Under the pieces are notes generated by a model. The model was not told where the DNA came from. It made no database searches and saw nothing but the letters and a program-made list of their open reading frames with translations. A stretch of DNA of 8,844 nt from Bacteroidales bacterium (GTDB taxonomy: Bacteria; Bacteroidota; Bacteroidia; Bacteroidales; WCHB1-69). Of the stretch, positions 1 through 6,856 are shown in pieces. The stretch is from contig JAGCRI010000115.1 of assembly GCA_017964755.1 (NCBI GenBank), positions 1-8,844 on the forward strand, in the 5' to 3' direction. The position numbers were made by a program, and so were the translations under genes. The stretch's first letter is position 1. Each line of letters opens with the position of its first letter.

Positions 1-127
1 ACTTGATGACATCCAAATCCAATACTTTCCTTACACCACTCACGACCACAACGTTTTAGGCCTTGACCGCGTACAGATGTGGCATAAGATTGAGCAGTTC
101 CACGACCAGTATCTTATGGCAAAATAA
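1..127 (+). CDS. S9 family (DPP-IV / prolyl tripeptidyl peptidase-like) serine peptidase, C-terminal end only
   Basis: Partial gene entering from the left edge; codons run in frame from base 2 to the TAA at 125-127, giving 41 residues. The segment FPYTTHDHNVLGLDRVQMW followed by an amphipathic helix ending HDQYLMAK resembles the extreme C-terminus of S9B prolyl peptidases such as Porphyromonas prolyl tripeptidyl peptidase, where the catalytic His sits in a DH-N/G context just before a G-x-DRVHL helix. By that comparison the His in DHN (about residue 16 of the visible part) would be the last member of the Ser-Asp-His triad. In this family the enzyme removes short peptides after proline, usually in the periplasm or at the cell surface. 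The nucleophile Ser and the propeller domain lie outside the window, so the assignment rests on one short motif. It converges on the receptor gene to its right. Confidence 0.55.
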   Translation, partial: LDDIQIQYFPYTTHDHNVLGLDRVQMWHKIEQFHDQYLMAK

Positions 128-176
128 TCAGTGGATTTCCACAATCTTTGTATAAATTCAGAAAAGAATTGTAAAT

Positions 177-211
177 AAAAAAAGATAGCAGCCGTTAAGT
201 CGGCTGCTATC
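177..211 (-). terminator. Rho-independent terminator of the TonB-dependent receptor gene
   Basis: A perfect 11-bp inverted repeat (184-194 with 201-211, arms GATAGCAGCCG / CGGCTGCTATC) encloses a 6-base loop. Read on the - strand it is followed directly by seven T (183 down to 177), the classic intrinsic terminator form, 28 bases past the receptor stop codon. On the + strand no T-run follows, so it serves the receptor better than the left-edge peptidase gene, though the stem could also stop transcripts arriving from the left. Confidence 0.9.
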
Positions 212-238
212 AGCAATTCATTATATTATATAAAAGGA

Positions 239-2734
239 TTAATTGAACGTGAAATTGATTCCTGCGTAGAATGTTGTACCGTATGCGTAGTAATATTTGA
301 TCGGGAATTTGTCAACGTTATTCTGTTTGTAGTCAAAACGATACTGTTCCCAAGCTGTTGTAACGAGGTTTTTGTTATTCAAGATGTTTGTGACGCTCAG
401 GTTGAACCCTATCATATAACGTTTGATTTTCCAAGATTTGCTCAAGGAAGCGTCGAGGGTGAACTGTCCCTTGCACTTGGTTTGGTCAGCAATCTTGTGG
501 TAAAGTTCTGAGTTTGCGTCCAGAGTTCCGCGGGCGGCCGTGGTGCGGCGTTCAGGGTTCATATCAACATAAATCCCATCAAAATAGTTGACGTTGATTG
601 TTGCCCACCAGTAGTTGTATTTAAACTTCAAGGCGACAGTCCCGGCAATTTGCGGGGTTCCGGCTATGTGATAGTTCTTGAGGTAAACTGTGTGGTTCGC
701 CGAAACATTGTCAGAAGCGAGCATGTCATATCCGTTATCTGCCGTAATGGTAACGTTTGGATTGTTGGTGTATGTGTAGTCGCCGACACTTGCAGCTGCA
801 AATATTGAGAACATGCTTCCGAGCTGTACGTCAATACCGAACTCGATGCCCATGTAGCGCTGGTTCATATTGGTCATCGAGTAGTTGACCATTGCTGCAT
901 AGTCATCATGGTAGAAAGTAGTGAGTTTCGACATATCATAGAATTGGTTGTAAAAACCAGTGAGACGCATTTTCACTTTAGGATAGGTCATTATGTATGA
1001 AAAATCGCCGCCAAAATGCTTCTCGTTTTGGACTGTTGCGGCAAGACCGTTGTGGCTGTTTGGCGAGAGGAAGCAGTTTTTCACTTCAGGAGCGTTGGTC
1101 ATAAATATTCCGTTCAACACCAGGAAGTTTCGGCCATTAATCTTATATGTCAAACCTGCTTTAGCACCAAAATCAATAAAATTCAGCACTTTAGATCTTC
1201 CTTTTGAGTCATCAGGGAAGAGCCCGTTTTTCATATAACCGGTACGCCAATACTGCGAAGCACCGACCTTAACTCCGGCATGAAATTCAACATCGTCATA
1301 GCTGAACTTGTTCATCACCCAAGCAGACTGTTTGAATATGTTGAACGAATAGTTGAACCCGAAAATGTCGCCTTTCTTCAGAAGTTTGTCCATGTTGTCC
1401 AAGTCGTTATACAAAATGTACGGGTTTTCAGGATTATCACCTTCAGCATACTTGTCATTATCAAGCCAATAAGAGCCGCCAAGCATATCGGTAATCTGCT
1501 GGTAATTACGCTGTTTGAAGCCGCGCACATCAACGCCGGCACTGAGTTTCAAATGTTTTGTCGCCTGCAAAATAAAATTTGAAGAACCTGCCACCTGAAG
1601 GTTTTTAGTAACATAATCCTTCATAATGTACTGGGCACGCTCACCGATTGCGGCATTGTACTGGTTGACTTCATAGATTTGATCCCAGTTAATCTGACGT
1701 ACGTTAACATCATTCAGCCACTGGTCAGTCACATAATCTTTAAGATAATCTGTCGTCTGATAACTTGGCAAATAGCGGTAGTAGTCAGGTTTCGGCGACT
1801 GCACGTCATACCAGTCGAGTGCGCTGCTTGTTGATTTTCCGTAAGAGCCGGCAAGAGATGAGATAAGTGTGAATTTCTTGTCTGCAGGTTTGTAGAAATG
1901 AGATATAAGAAGCAGCGGTTCGTGAGCTTTCTTCACTTTTGAAGAGCGCACAACGCCGTTCTGATAGCCCCAGTTCGGATTATAATAGTGTGACCCCACG
2001 AGGTCGTATGCTTCGTTGGTTGCGTTTCCCTGTGTGGCGCGGTCGGTATATGCGCCGATGAGGTTTACAGAAAGCGCATGCTCTTCTGTGATACGTTTCT
2101 CTGCAGAAAGAAAATAGCTCACACCATTGTAATAAGTCCCGTCAACGTATGAGATTCCGTTTCCGAAACGTCCTGATACGGAAGCAGTAAACGCCCAGTT
2201 GTTCTTCAACAGACCTGAAGCGTATGTAAGCATAAGCCTGTTGTTATAGCTTCTGTTAGAAAGAGAATATGTGGCCCTCACCTGCTGGCGGAAAGTGGAG
2301 GCGCGAAGAGTGTAGTTTCCAGCACCGCCGATGTCGCCGAAAGTAAATGTCGCCGGATTATTGTTCAAGACAGATTCGGGATAGCGGATGACATGGTTCA
2401 AACCGCCCCACTGCGACCATTGGGCACGACCTGTTACAAGATTAGACATCATAAGTCCGTTCATGCAGATTGTCTGATACTTGGAATCGGTACCTCTGGC
2501 CTTGAAATATGAAATGCTCAAACTGTAGCTGGCGCTTGCAAACACATCAGATGACGAGTGCAACAGTCCCGGCACATAGTTCGACAAACCTGTCTCATCA
2601 TCGTCGATATCATCGTACATCGACTCAGCAGCCATGATTTCCAATTCGTCAACCATTGTGGAATCTGGATTTTGAGAAAAGGAAAATGGTGCGACAAATA
2701 CCAAAAAAGCAGTGAACAATAACAGTTTCTTCAT
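239..2734 (-). CDS. TonB-dependent outer-membrane receptor, 831 aa
   Basis: Outer-membrane beta-barrel transporter that would take up a substrate using energy from TonB-ExbBD; the substrate cannot be told. Residues 1-20 are a signal peptide (MKKLLLFTAFLVFVAPFSFS). A TonB-box-like stretch VDELEIMA (28-35) and an acidic linker (40-47) follow, then a plug-like region to about residue 150 (FKARGTDSKYQTICMNG and GDIGGAGNYTLR). The rest is long alternating strands rich in Tyr, Asn and Gly, as in a 22-strand barrel, ending in YAGINFTFN. Unlike many Bacteroidales receptors of this size, no CarboxypepD_reg-like domain lies between signal and plug, and no SusD-like partner is adjacent, so it is not a typical polysaccharide-utilisation pair. 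ATG at 2732-2734 fits the signal peptide and lies about 41 bases after a consensus promoter. It appears to be a single-gene unit with its own terminator. Confidence 0.88.
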   Translation of the reverse strand: MKKLLLFTAFLVFVAPFSFSQNPDSTMVDELEIMAAESMYDDIDDDETGLSNYVPGLLHSSSDVFASASYSLSISYFKARGTDSKYQTICMNGLMMSNLVTGRAQWSQWGGLNHVIRYPESVLNNNPATFTFGDIGGAGNYTLRASTFRQQVRATYSLSNRSYNNRLMLTYASGLLKNNWAFTASVSGRFGNGISYVDGTYYNGVSYFLSAEKRITEEHALSVNLIGAYTDRATQGNATNEAYDLVGSHYYNPNWGYQNGVVRSSKVKKAHEPLLLISHFYKPADKKFTLISSLAGSYGKSTSSALDWYDVQSPKPDYYRYLPSYQTTDYLKDYVTDQWLNDVNVRQINWDQIYEVNQYNAAIGERAQYIMKDYVTKNLQVAGSSNFILQATKHLKLSAGVDVRGFKQRNYQQITDMLGGSYWLDNDKYAEGDNPENPYILYNDLDNMDKLLKKGDIFGFNYSFNIFKQSAWVMNKFSYDDVEFHAGVKVGASQYWRTGYMKNGLFPDDSKGRSKVLNFIDFGAKAGLTYKINGRNFLVLNGIFMTNAPEVKNCFLSPNSHNGLAATVQNEKHFGGDFSYIMTYPKVKMRLTGFYNQFYDMSKLTTFYHDDYAAMVNYSMTNMNQRYMGIEFGIDVQLGSMFSIFAAASVGDYTYTNNPNVTITADNGYDMLASDNVSANHTVYLKNYHIAGTPQIAGTVALKFKYNYWWATINVNYFDGIYVDMNPERRTTAARGTLDANSELYHKIADQTKCKGQFTLDASLSKSWKIKRYMIGFNLSVTNILNNKNLVTTAWEQYRFDYKQNNVDKFPIKYYYAYGTTFYAGINFTFN

Positions 2735-2775
2735 ATTTTCGATAATTTTATTTTTCTATATTTTAAAACAATTTG

Positions 2776-2806
2776 CAAAGATAACAAATATTATTTTCTC
2801 CACAAA
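2776..2806 (-). promoter_or_regulatory. Bacteroidota sigma-ABfr type promoter of the TonB-dependent receptor
   Basis: On the - strand TTTG (2806-2803), exactly 19 bases, then TATCTTTG (2783-2776) matches the Bacteroidota consensus TTTG-N19-TAnnTTTG. It lies about 40 bases upstream of the receptor ATG. The 18-base stretch over its -7 box (TTTGCAAAGATAACAAAT on the + strand, 2772-2789) recurs exactly at 6754-6771 in front of the WYL gene. Confidence 0.85.
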
Positions 2807-2838
2807 ATTAATTGGAAAAAATTTATTTGCAAGAAGTG

Positions 2839-2861
2839 GTTATAAACTTCATGTTTATAAC
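2839..2861 (-). terminator. Possible terminator hairpin at the ancestral end of the DUF4143 ATPase gene
   Basis: A perfect 9-bp inverted repeat (GTTATAAAC 2839-2847, GTTTATAAC 2853-2861) with a 5-base loop overlaps the original in-frame stop codon (2855-2857) of the ATPase. The stem is AT-rich and the T-rich run on the - strand starts only about 20 bases later, so a terminator role is plausible but not clear. It lies upstream of the receptor promoter. Confidence 0.4.
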
Positions 2862-2977
2862 AATCCTGTATAGTACACCGGCAGACAGGTGGTTTGGCCG
2901 TCCTGGTCATAATCTTTCGTATAAAGCAGGATTCTTTTGCCGATGCGTGAGGAGAATTTTTCACAGAACACATCCAA
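2855..2977 (-). pseudogene. Detached C-terminal end of the DUF4143 ATPase (in frame after a nonsense codon)
   Basis: Reading on past the TAA at 2978-2980 in the same frame gives 40 more sense codons (LDVFCEKFSSRIGKRILLYT, then KDYDQDGQTT, then CLPVYYTGLL) and a TAA at 2855-2857. This is the kind of sequence that ends full-length AAA_14/DUF4143 proteins directly after the EVKSSGYRTHK segment, so it is remnant coding sequence and not intergenic DNA. A single C-to-A change (TCA Ser to TAA) would explain the break. No start or ribosome site for separate translation is apparent. Confidence 0.8.
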
Positions 2978-4183
2978 TTATTTGTGTGTGCGGTAGCCCG
3001 ACGATTTAACCTCAATTGGTATGATTTTATCTTCTTCCGACAACAAAAAATCTATTTCGTAGTTGTGGTTGCTGCCATCTGGAAAAGTGTAATAATACAG
3101 CGTGTGACCGGCTGCGGAAAGCATTTGTGCCACAAGATTTTCATATACATAACCGAGATTAACAGACAATTTGTCAGACAAAAGTTTCCGATAGACAGTA
3201 TTTTCAGAATATTCTTTATCCCAAAAGGCCAATGTTACAAATAGCCCTGTATCAGCCAGATACATCTTGCATCGAGAATCATCTCTGTTCATACCGAAGC
3301 CGACATTAGGGTCATTAGCATGGTACGCAATCGTAACAACTTGGCTGTCGGCCATATCAGAAATATATACATTACCCCTGCGCCCGCCCCTGCTTTTCAC
3401 AGCTCTTGAGGCGATGAAACGATTGGCATTGCCTGCTAACTGGGAAGGGATCTCCAGAAACATTTTTGATATATTTCCGCTGTCGTCTATTTTGCGAAAA
3501 TCGTCATCGTACAGCATGATAATCTCGCGTTTTTTTTCATCTACCTTTTGCAGATTATTAGTCTTGATATAGGTGTCAACCGCTTGTGGCATACCGCCCA
3601 CTGACATATAGGTACGCAGTATGCGCATCCAATCACGGTGAAGGGCTTGTCCCAAAGGGCGCTTAAGAGCAAATGATTGCCTGATAAGTTCGGGAAGCAC
3701 TTCATCACCTACTGCCCAACGAAACTCATCAAAATCCATGGGGTGAAGCGTCAAGCGCGTTTCTTCGCTGGGAATAAGGATATTCTTAACATTTTTCTTA
3801 ATCGACAACAGTGAACCAGTCTCAATGTAATCATATCTTCCGTCTTTTACCAAATATTTAATTGCCTGTCTCGCAATAGGTTTCAGCTGCACCTCATCGA
3901 AAATGATGCACGACCGCCGTTCATACAACACCACATTGAAGAGGCCTTGCAAACGTAAGAAAAAATAGTTCAGATCCCGTATATTTTCGAACAGTTCGTC
4001 TATTTCAGATGAATTTTGAGCAAAATCTATGAGGACATACGAATCATATTCGTTTTTGGCAAACTCTTCCACCAATGTTGACTTTCCCACGCGTCTTGCT
4101 CCTTTAATCAGCAATGCTGAATCACCTCTACGCTCCTGCTTCCACGCAAGCATCTTATCATACAATTTACGCTTAAACACCAT
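2978..4183 (-). CDS. AAA_14 / DUF4143 family ATPase, truncated by an in-frame stop (401 of an expected 442 aa)
   Basis: Predicted cytoplasmic P-loop ATPase. Counting from ATG 4183: Walker A GARRVGKST (28-36), Walker B CIIFDEVQ with D96/E97, a sensor-like ETGSLLS (121-127), then the DUF4143 region, which has a PD-(D/E)XK nuclease-like core near its end (EIDFLL, D378; IPIEVKSS, E391/K393). Family members are common in Bacteroidota but their function is poorly known. The frame stops at TAA 2978-2980, right after EVKSSGYRTHK, while the usual last 40 residues continue in frame to 2855; the product therefore lacks the end of the nuclease-like fold and may be inactive or partly active. A longer frame starts at 4237, but its first 18 codons overlap the promoter (4209-4238), so ATG 4181-4183 (MVFKRKLYDKM) is preferred. 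The region upstream carries 33-bp tandem repeats. Confidence 0.85.
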   Translation of the reverse strand: MVFKRKLYDKMLAWKQERRGDSALLIKGARRVGKSTLVEEFAKNEYDSYVLIDFAQNSSEIDELFENIRDLNYFFLRLQGLFNVVLYERRSCIIFDEVQLKPIARQAIKYLVKDGRYDYIETGSLLSIKKNVKNILIPSEETRLTLHPMDFDEFRWAVGDEVLPELIRQSFALKRPLGQALHRDWMRILRTYMSVGGMPQAVDTYIKTNNLQKVDEKKREIIMLYDDDFRKIDDSGNISKMFLEIPSQLAGNANRFIASRAVKSRGGRRGNVYISDMADSQVVTIAYHANDPNVGFGMNRDDSRCKMYLADTGLFVTLAFWDKEYSENTVYRKLLSDKLSVNLGYVYENLVAQMLSAAGHTLYYYTFPDGSNHNYEIDFLLSEEDKIIPIEVKSSGYRTHK

Positions 4184-4208
4184 AATCTTTTCACTTTGAA
4201 ATTTGTTG

Positions 4209-4238
4209 CAAAGATACGGTAATTTTTCATTCCGCAAA
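4209..4238 (-). promoter_or_regulatory. Promoter of the DUF4143 ATPase
   Basis: On the - strand TTTG (4238-4235), 18 bases, then TATCTTTG (4216-4209), a near-perfect Bacteroidota promoter about 25 bases before ATG 4183. The -33 TTTG is part of the first copy of the 33-bp tandem repeat. Confidence 0.75.
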
Positions 4239-4310
4239 ATCTTTTTCTACATTTTGTGCAATTATCGCAAAATCTTTTTCTTCATTTTATGCAACTATCG
4301 CAAAATCTTG
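4233..4310. repeat. 33-bp tandem direct repeat, 2.4 copies
   Basis: Units start at 4233, 4266 and 4299, each beginning CGCAAAATCTT; the two full units (4233-4265, 4266-4298) differ at only a few positions and the third is cut after about 12 bases. They sit immediately upstream of the ATPase promoter and reach into its -33 element. Each unit carries a TTTTGCG on the - strand, so copies of a -33-like TTTG recur every 33 bp, though only the nearest is correctly spaced to the -7 box. They may be protein binding sites or the result of local duplication. Confidence 0.85.
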
Positions 4311-4330
4311 ACGTTTAAAAAACATGAAAA

Positions 4331-4420
4331 ACGGAATAAAATAAGTGGTCGTTTTCACCTCTTAAAAAATGGAATAAATGACAATTTTTGCCACTAAATT
4401 TATGGAATAAGTGACATTTT
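4331..4420. repeat. Second imperfect repeat family (A[CT]GGAATAA...TGACATTTT), three copies
   Basis: Related segments start at 4331 (ACGGAATAAAATAAGTGG), 4369 (ATGGAATAAATGACAATTTT) and 4402 (ATGGAATAAGTGACATTTT). The last two are 33 bp apart, the same period as the unrelated repeat at 4233-4310; the first spacing is 38 bp. They lie between the divergent ATPase and transglutaminase genes and hold no coding sequence that I would support. Confidence 0.7.
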
Positions 4421-4514
4421 CCATTGTATTTTACAGACGTAAATGGCTAATTCCGATTACAAAAATCGAGAACAATATTTTTTTGGCATTCCAAATTCAT
4501 ATCCGAAATTAATA

Positions 4515-4522
4515 TATTTTTG
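4515..4522 (+). promoter_or_regulatory. Probable -7 box of the transglutaminase-like gene
   Basis: TATTTTTG matches TAnnTTTG and lies 25 bases before ATG 4548. No TTTG is found at the expected spacing upstream, so the promoter is only half supported. It lies inside the longer open frame that begins at 4443, which argues against that start. Confidence 0.55.
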
Positions 4523-4547
4523 CACTTTAAATTTTATTAAACAGATA

Positions 4548-5747
4548 ATGAAAAAACGATTTCTTTTTTTAGCATTCTTTGCCATACTTAACCTTTCAGC
4601 CTATTGCGCTGACACCATACGCATATATAATAGCCTAACTATCAACAATGTATGCCAGAATATCAGCAAATTAGTTATGTTGCTGCCATATCCGGAAAGC
4701 AACCAATACCATGAGGTCGTAGGGCACCGGCACACCTCTGACGGAATTGTACTGCAATCATCAGACCACCAATCCTACTTGCGCTTTCTCTACCTCAACA
4801 GCCAACTGGCAAACCTCACAGGGTTCACCGTAAGCGACACATTCGACATTGTTTACAAGGAGGTTTCGGTGTCATTCTCAACCATCGACCCAAACGCACA
4901 ATACGACACTGAATCGTACGATTACCAATACTATTTAGGCGACAAAGGTGTTTTCATAAAACCCCACCACCCGTACATCGACTCAATCGCAAACATGATA
5001 TGGGCCACCTCTGACCACTCCGTAACCGACTACGCCTACAAATGTTACGAATATGTTGCCCAGACGCTGACCTACCACCTCTATTCCGAAGGTTTGCTGC
5101 CACTCGACACCGTCATTGCACGCCAAGGCGGCGAATGCGGGGATTTCACCACACTATATGTCAACTTATTGAGAAACAAAGAGATACCATCACGTCATGT
5201 GGCCGCATTCACCGGAGACGGACAGTTCCACGTATGGGCAGAGTTTCTATTGCCCGGATACGGCTGGGTGCCTGTAGATGCAACTTACAAAAACGGCAAC
5301 CCTGACGGAAACTTTTTCGGCGAATACCATGAACATTACATTGTGGCGCATTTCGGAGTGAATATGGATGTATACTGCGACGATAACACATATTTGACAG
5401 TCACGCTGCTCCAGAACTTCGCATGGTGGTACTGGTACAATCAATCACAATGTCCTGGCATTGACGTGGAACGCCTTATTTGGAGCGAGCCTTCACCCGG
5501 CCCGCTGTCGCCACTTTCACCGAACTCTGTCGCCACAACGCAACCGGCTGGCCTATTTGACATTTCCATACACAACAGACAGGTTGAAATCAACGCACCC
5601 GGCAGCCGCAGAACAGACATCTTCGATGTTACGGGACGGCTTGTAACCCGCCTGCACGGTGAAAACGGAACGGCACACCTGAACAGCAGAGGCATATACA
5701 TCATCAAAGCGGAGGGCTACCCTGCCCGAAAAATATTGGTATATTAA
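4548..5747 (+). CDS. Secreted transglutaminase-like (papain-fold) protein with T9SS C-terminal sorting domain, 399 aa
   Basis: Exported protein of the transglutaminase-like superfamily; such domains act as cysteine proteases, amidases or crosslinking enzymes, and the substrate here is unknown. A signal peptide occupies residues 1-21 (MKKRFLFLAFFAILNLSAYCA). An N-terminal beta-rich part (about 22-150) precedes the transglutaminase core: GGECGDFT with Cys197, FHVWAEF with His228 and GWVPVDAT with Asp244, a complete triad in the expected order and spacing. A Pro/Ser linker (SEPSPGPLSPLSP) follows, and the last ~50 residues (IFDVTGRLVTRL, then GIYIIKAEG, ending KILVY) look like a type A T9SS sorting domain, implying passage through the type IX machinery to the surface or medium. 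The frame is open from ATG 4443, but that start precedes the -7 box and adds 35 residues before the signal peptide, so 4548 is chosen. It is divergent from the ATPase and convergent with the WYL gene. Confidence 0.85.
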   Translation: MKKRFLFLAFFAILNLSAYCADTIRIYNSLTINNVCQNISKLVMLLPYPESNQYHEVVGHRHTSDGIVLQSSDHQSYLRFLYLNSQLANLTGFTVSDTFDIVYKEVSVSFSTIDPNAQYDTESYDYQYYLGDKGVFIKPHHPYIDSIANMIWATSDHSVTDYAYKCYEYVAQTLTYHLYSEGLLPLDTVIARQGGECGDFTTLYVNLLRNKEIPSRHVAAFTGDGQFHVWAEFLLPGYGWVPVDATYKNGNPDGNFFGEYHEHYIVAHFGVNMDVYCDDNTYLTVTLLQNFAWWYWYNQSQCPGIDVERLIWSEPSPGPLSPLSPNSVATTQPAGLFDISIHNRQVEINAPGSRRTDIFDVTGRLVTRLHGENGTAHLNSRGIYIIKAEGYPARKILVY

Positions 5748-5797
5748 CTATTGCCAACTACCTACAAACACAATCATTTCAGCAGAAGTGCTTTGAA

Positions 5798-5819
5798 CTG
5801 CACTATAACTCTGCACTAT
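5798..5819 (+). repeat. CTGCACTAT direct repeat at the 3' side of the WYL gene
   Basis: CTGCACTAT occurs at 5798-5806 and again at 5811-5819, the second copy overlapping the last codon of the WYL gene. The exact reverse complement ATAGTGCAG is at 6791-6799, upstream of the same gene, so the gene is bracketed by an inverted 9-mer. See the findings. Confidence 0.7.
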
Positions 5820-6739
5820 TTCTTTTTCCCGTTCCGCGCCGCAATCGTCTTACCTATGCTCGCCATCTCAGCACGCAAATCCTTGGGTTCCAGCACCTCA
5901 ACCTGTTCTCCTAATGCCAAAAGTTCTTGCTTGAAATCAAACGTAGGACGCAAAAAATAACTGAAGACCGTATATTCAGCCGTATTTTCGACCACCTTTT
6001 GCGAGTGGTGAAGCGGCAAAGAGCACAAGTAGTTAGCCTGAAAAGCGTCCACCTTGAGTTTGATAATCTGCGGCTCCTCATCACCCACAATGATACCAAA
6101 ACAACTGTTGAAAAAATCCTCGGCGTCAAAATCATCGGGGAGCGTAAAATCCTCAAACTCAATATCTATATCCAACATTCTATCCAAAGCATATATTTTC
6201 AATGGGTTATCGCCATACTTTGCAAGCAGATACCATCTTCGCTTGAAATACTTAAGCGCATACGGCTCCACATGAAAAAGATTCGAGACACGCCCCTCCC
6301 CCATCCAAAACGGTTTGTAACTGAACGTCAGCATTTTATTGTTGCGCATCGCCTCCAAAATTGCAGACACAAACTCCTGTCCCGAAGGATTGTCCTCCAA
6401 GAGAACGCGCCCGCGCAACGCCACACTTTCACTCAGCTGATTCCCTAACGACAAGGCGTCGAACATCCACCGTTTGAAACCGGCGGCATCCTTCAATTCG
6501 CGTCTGTCGGCAATACGATAACTGTTACTACTTTTCTTGCACTCAATCTGAATGCCGAACAGCTCAAAAACATCTTTCTTATGGTTCATGAACGTCCGCC
6601 ATGCATACTCCTTTCCGCCTGAGACCAGTATGTTCTGCTCCCATTTTTCCGCTAATCTTGAAAAGGTAATCCCTTCATCTCCAGCCTGATTAATAGTGTC
6701 AATCAGCCAGATGTAACGTTTTATCAAATCTTTTGTCAT
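5816..6739 (-). CDS. WYL-domain transcriptional regulator, 307 aa
   Basis: Predicted cytoplasmic DNA-binding regulator. An N-terminal helical part (about 1-80, MTKDLIKRYIWLIDTINQAG, with FSRLAEKW and WRTFMNHKKDVF) fits a winged helix-turn-helix. The WYL domain lies at about 130-200, with the signature VEPYALKYFKRRWYLLAKYG (Trp169, Tyr170, Leu171) and KIYALDRM after it; the C-terminal ~90 residues fit the WCX extension. WYL domains sense ligands, probably nucleic acids or nucleotides, and in many bacteria control defence or stress genes. The length is normal for the family. The longest frame starts at 6769, but ATG 6737-6739 (MTKDL) lies about 19 bases after the promoter -7 box and is preferred. 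A CACTATG/CATAGTG dyad covers the -33 region and could be an autoregulatory operator. Its targets cannot be identified here. Confidence 0.88.
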   Translation of the reverse strand: MTKDLIKRYIWLIDTINQAGDEGITFSRLAEKWEQNILVSGGKEYAWRTFMNHKKDVFELFGIQIECKKSSNSYRIADRRELKDAAGFKRWMFDALSLGNQLSESVALRGRVLLEDNPSGQEFVSAILEAMRNNKMLTFSYKPFWMGEGRVSNLFHVEPYALKYFKRRWYLLAKYGDNPLKIYALDRMLDIDIEFEDFTLPDDFDAEDFFNSCFGIIVGDEEPQIIKLKVDAFQANYLCSLPLHHSQKVVENTAEYTVFSYFLRPTFDFKQELLALGEQVEVLEPKDLRAEMASIGKTIAARNGKKK

Positions 6740-6757
6740 TGCAATATTATTTTTTTG

Positions 6758-6765
6758 CAAAGATA
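6758..6765 (-). promoter_or_regulatory. -7 box of the WYL regulator promoter
   Basis: TATCTTTG on the - strand, within an 18-base stretch identical to the one at the receptor promoter (2772-2789). No good TTTG lies 19 bases upstream; that place is occupied by the dyad at 6772-6796, as expected if the promoter depends on or is blocked by a regulator. Confidence 0.65.
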
Positions 6766-6771
6766 ACAAAT

Positions 6772-6796
6772 CACTATGAAAATCTATTGCATAGTG
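6772..6796. promoter_or_regulatory. Candidate operator: CACTATG-N11-CATAGTG dyad
   Basis: Perfect 7-bp inverted arms at 6772-6778 and 6790-6796 with an 11-base spacer. They span the -33 region of the WYL gene promoter, a fitting place for autoregulation by a dimeric regulator. Two more exact 11-bp palindromes lie further upstream: CAAATAATTTG (6811-6821) and TTGACCGTCAA (6833-6843). Confidence 0.45.
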
Positions 6797-6856
6797 CAGC
6801 CATTCAAAATCAAATAATTTGGGAATAATCTTTTGACCGTCAATAATGAAAAATAG

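Noticed and set aside
2791..3015. 74-residue - strand and 65-residue + strand frames over the end of the ATPase
   Set aside because: Both are shadows of the ATPase C-terminus, whose true frame reads through this stretch apart from the one stop codon.
4203..4397. 64-residue + strand frame with repeated YRKIFF-like units
   Set aside because: The protein repeat is only the translation of the 33-bp DNA repeats; no promoter or domain supports it.
5785..5805. AGTGC...GCACT stem as a terminator for the transglutaminase gene
   Set aside because: Only 5 bp with an 8-base loop and no T-run directly after; the T-rich stretch that follows is the Lys-rich end of the WYL gene.
5927..6448. 173-residue + strand frame inside the WYL gene
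   Set aside because: Antisense to a well-supported WYL-domain gene and without any recognisable motif.
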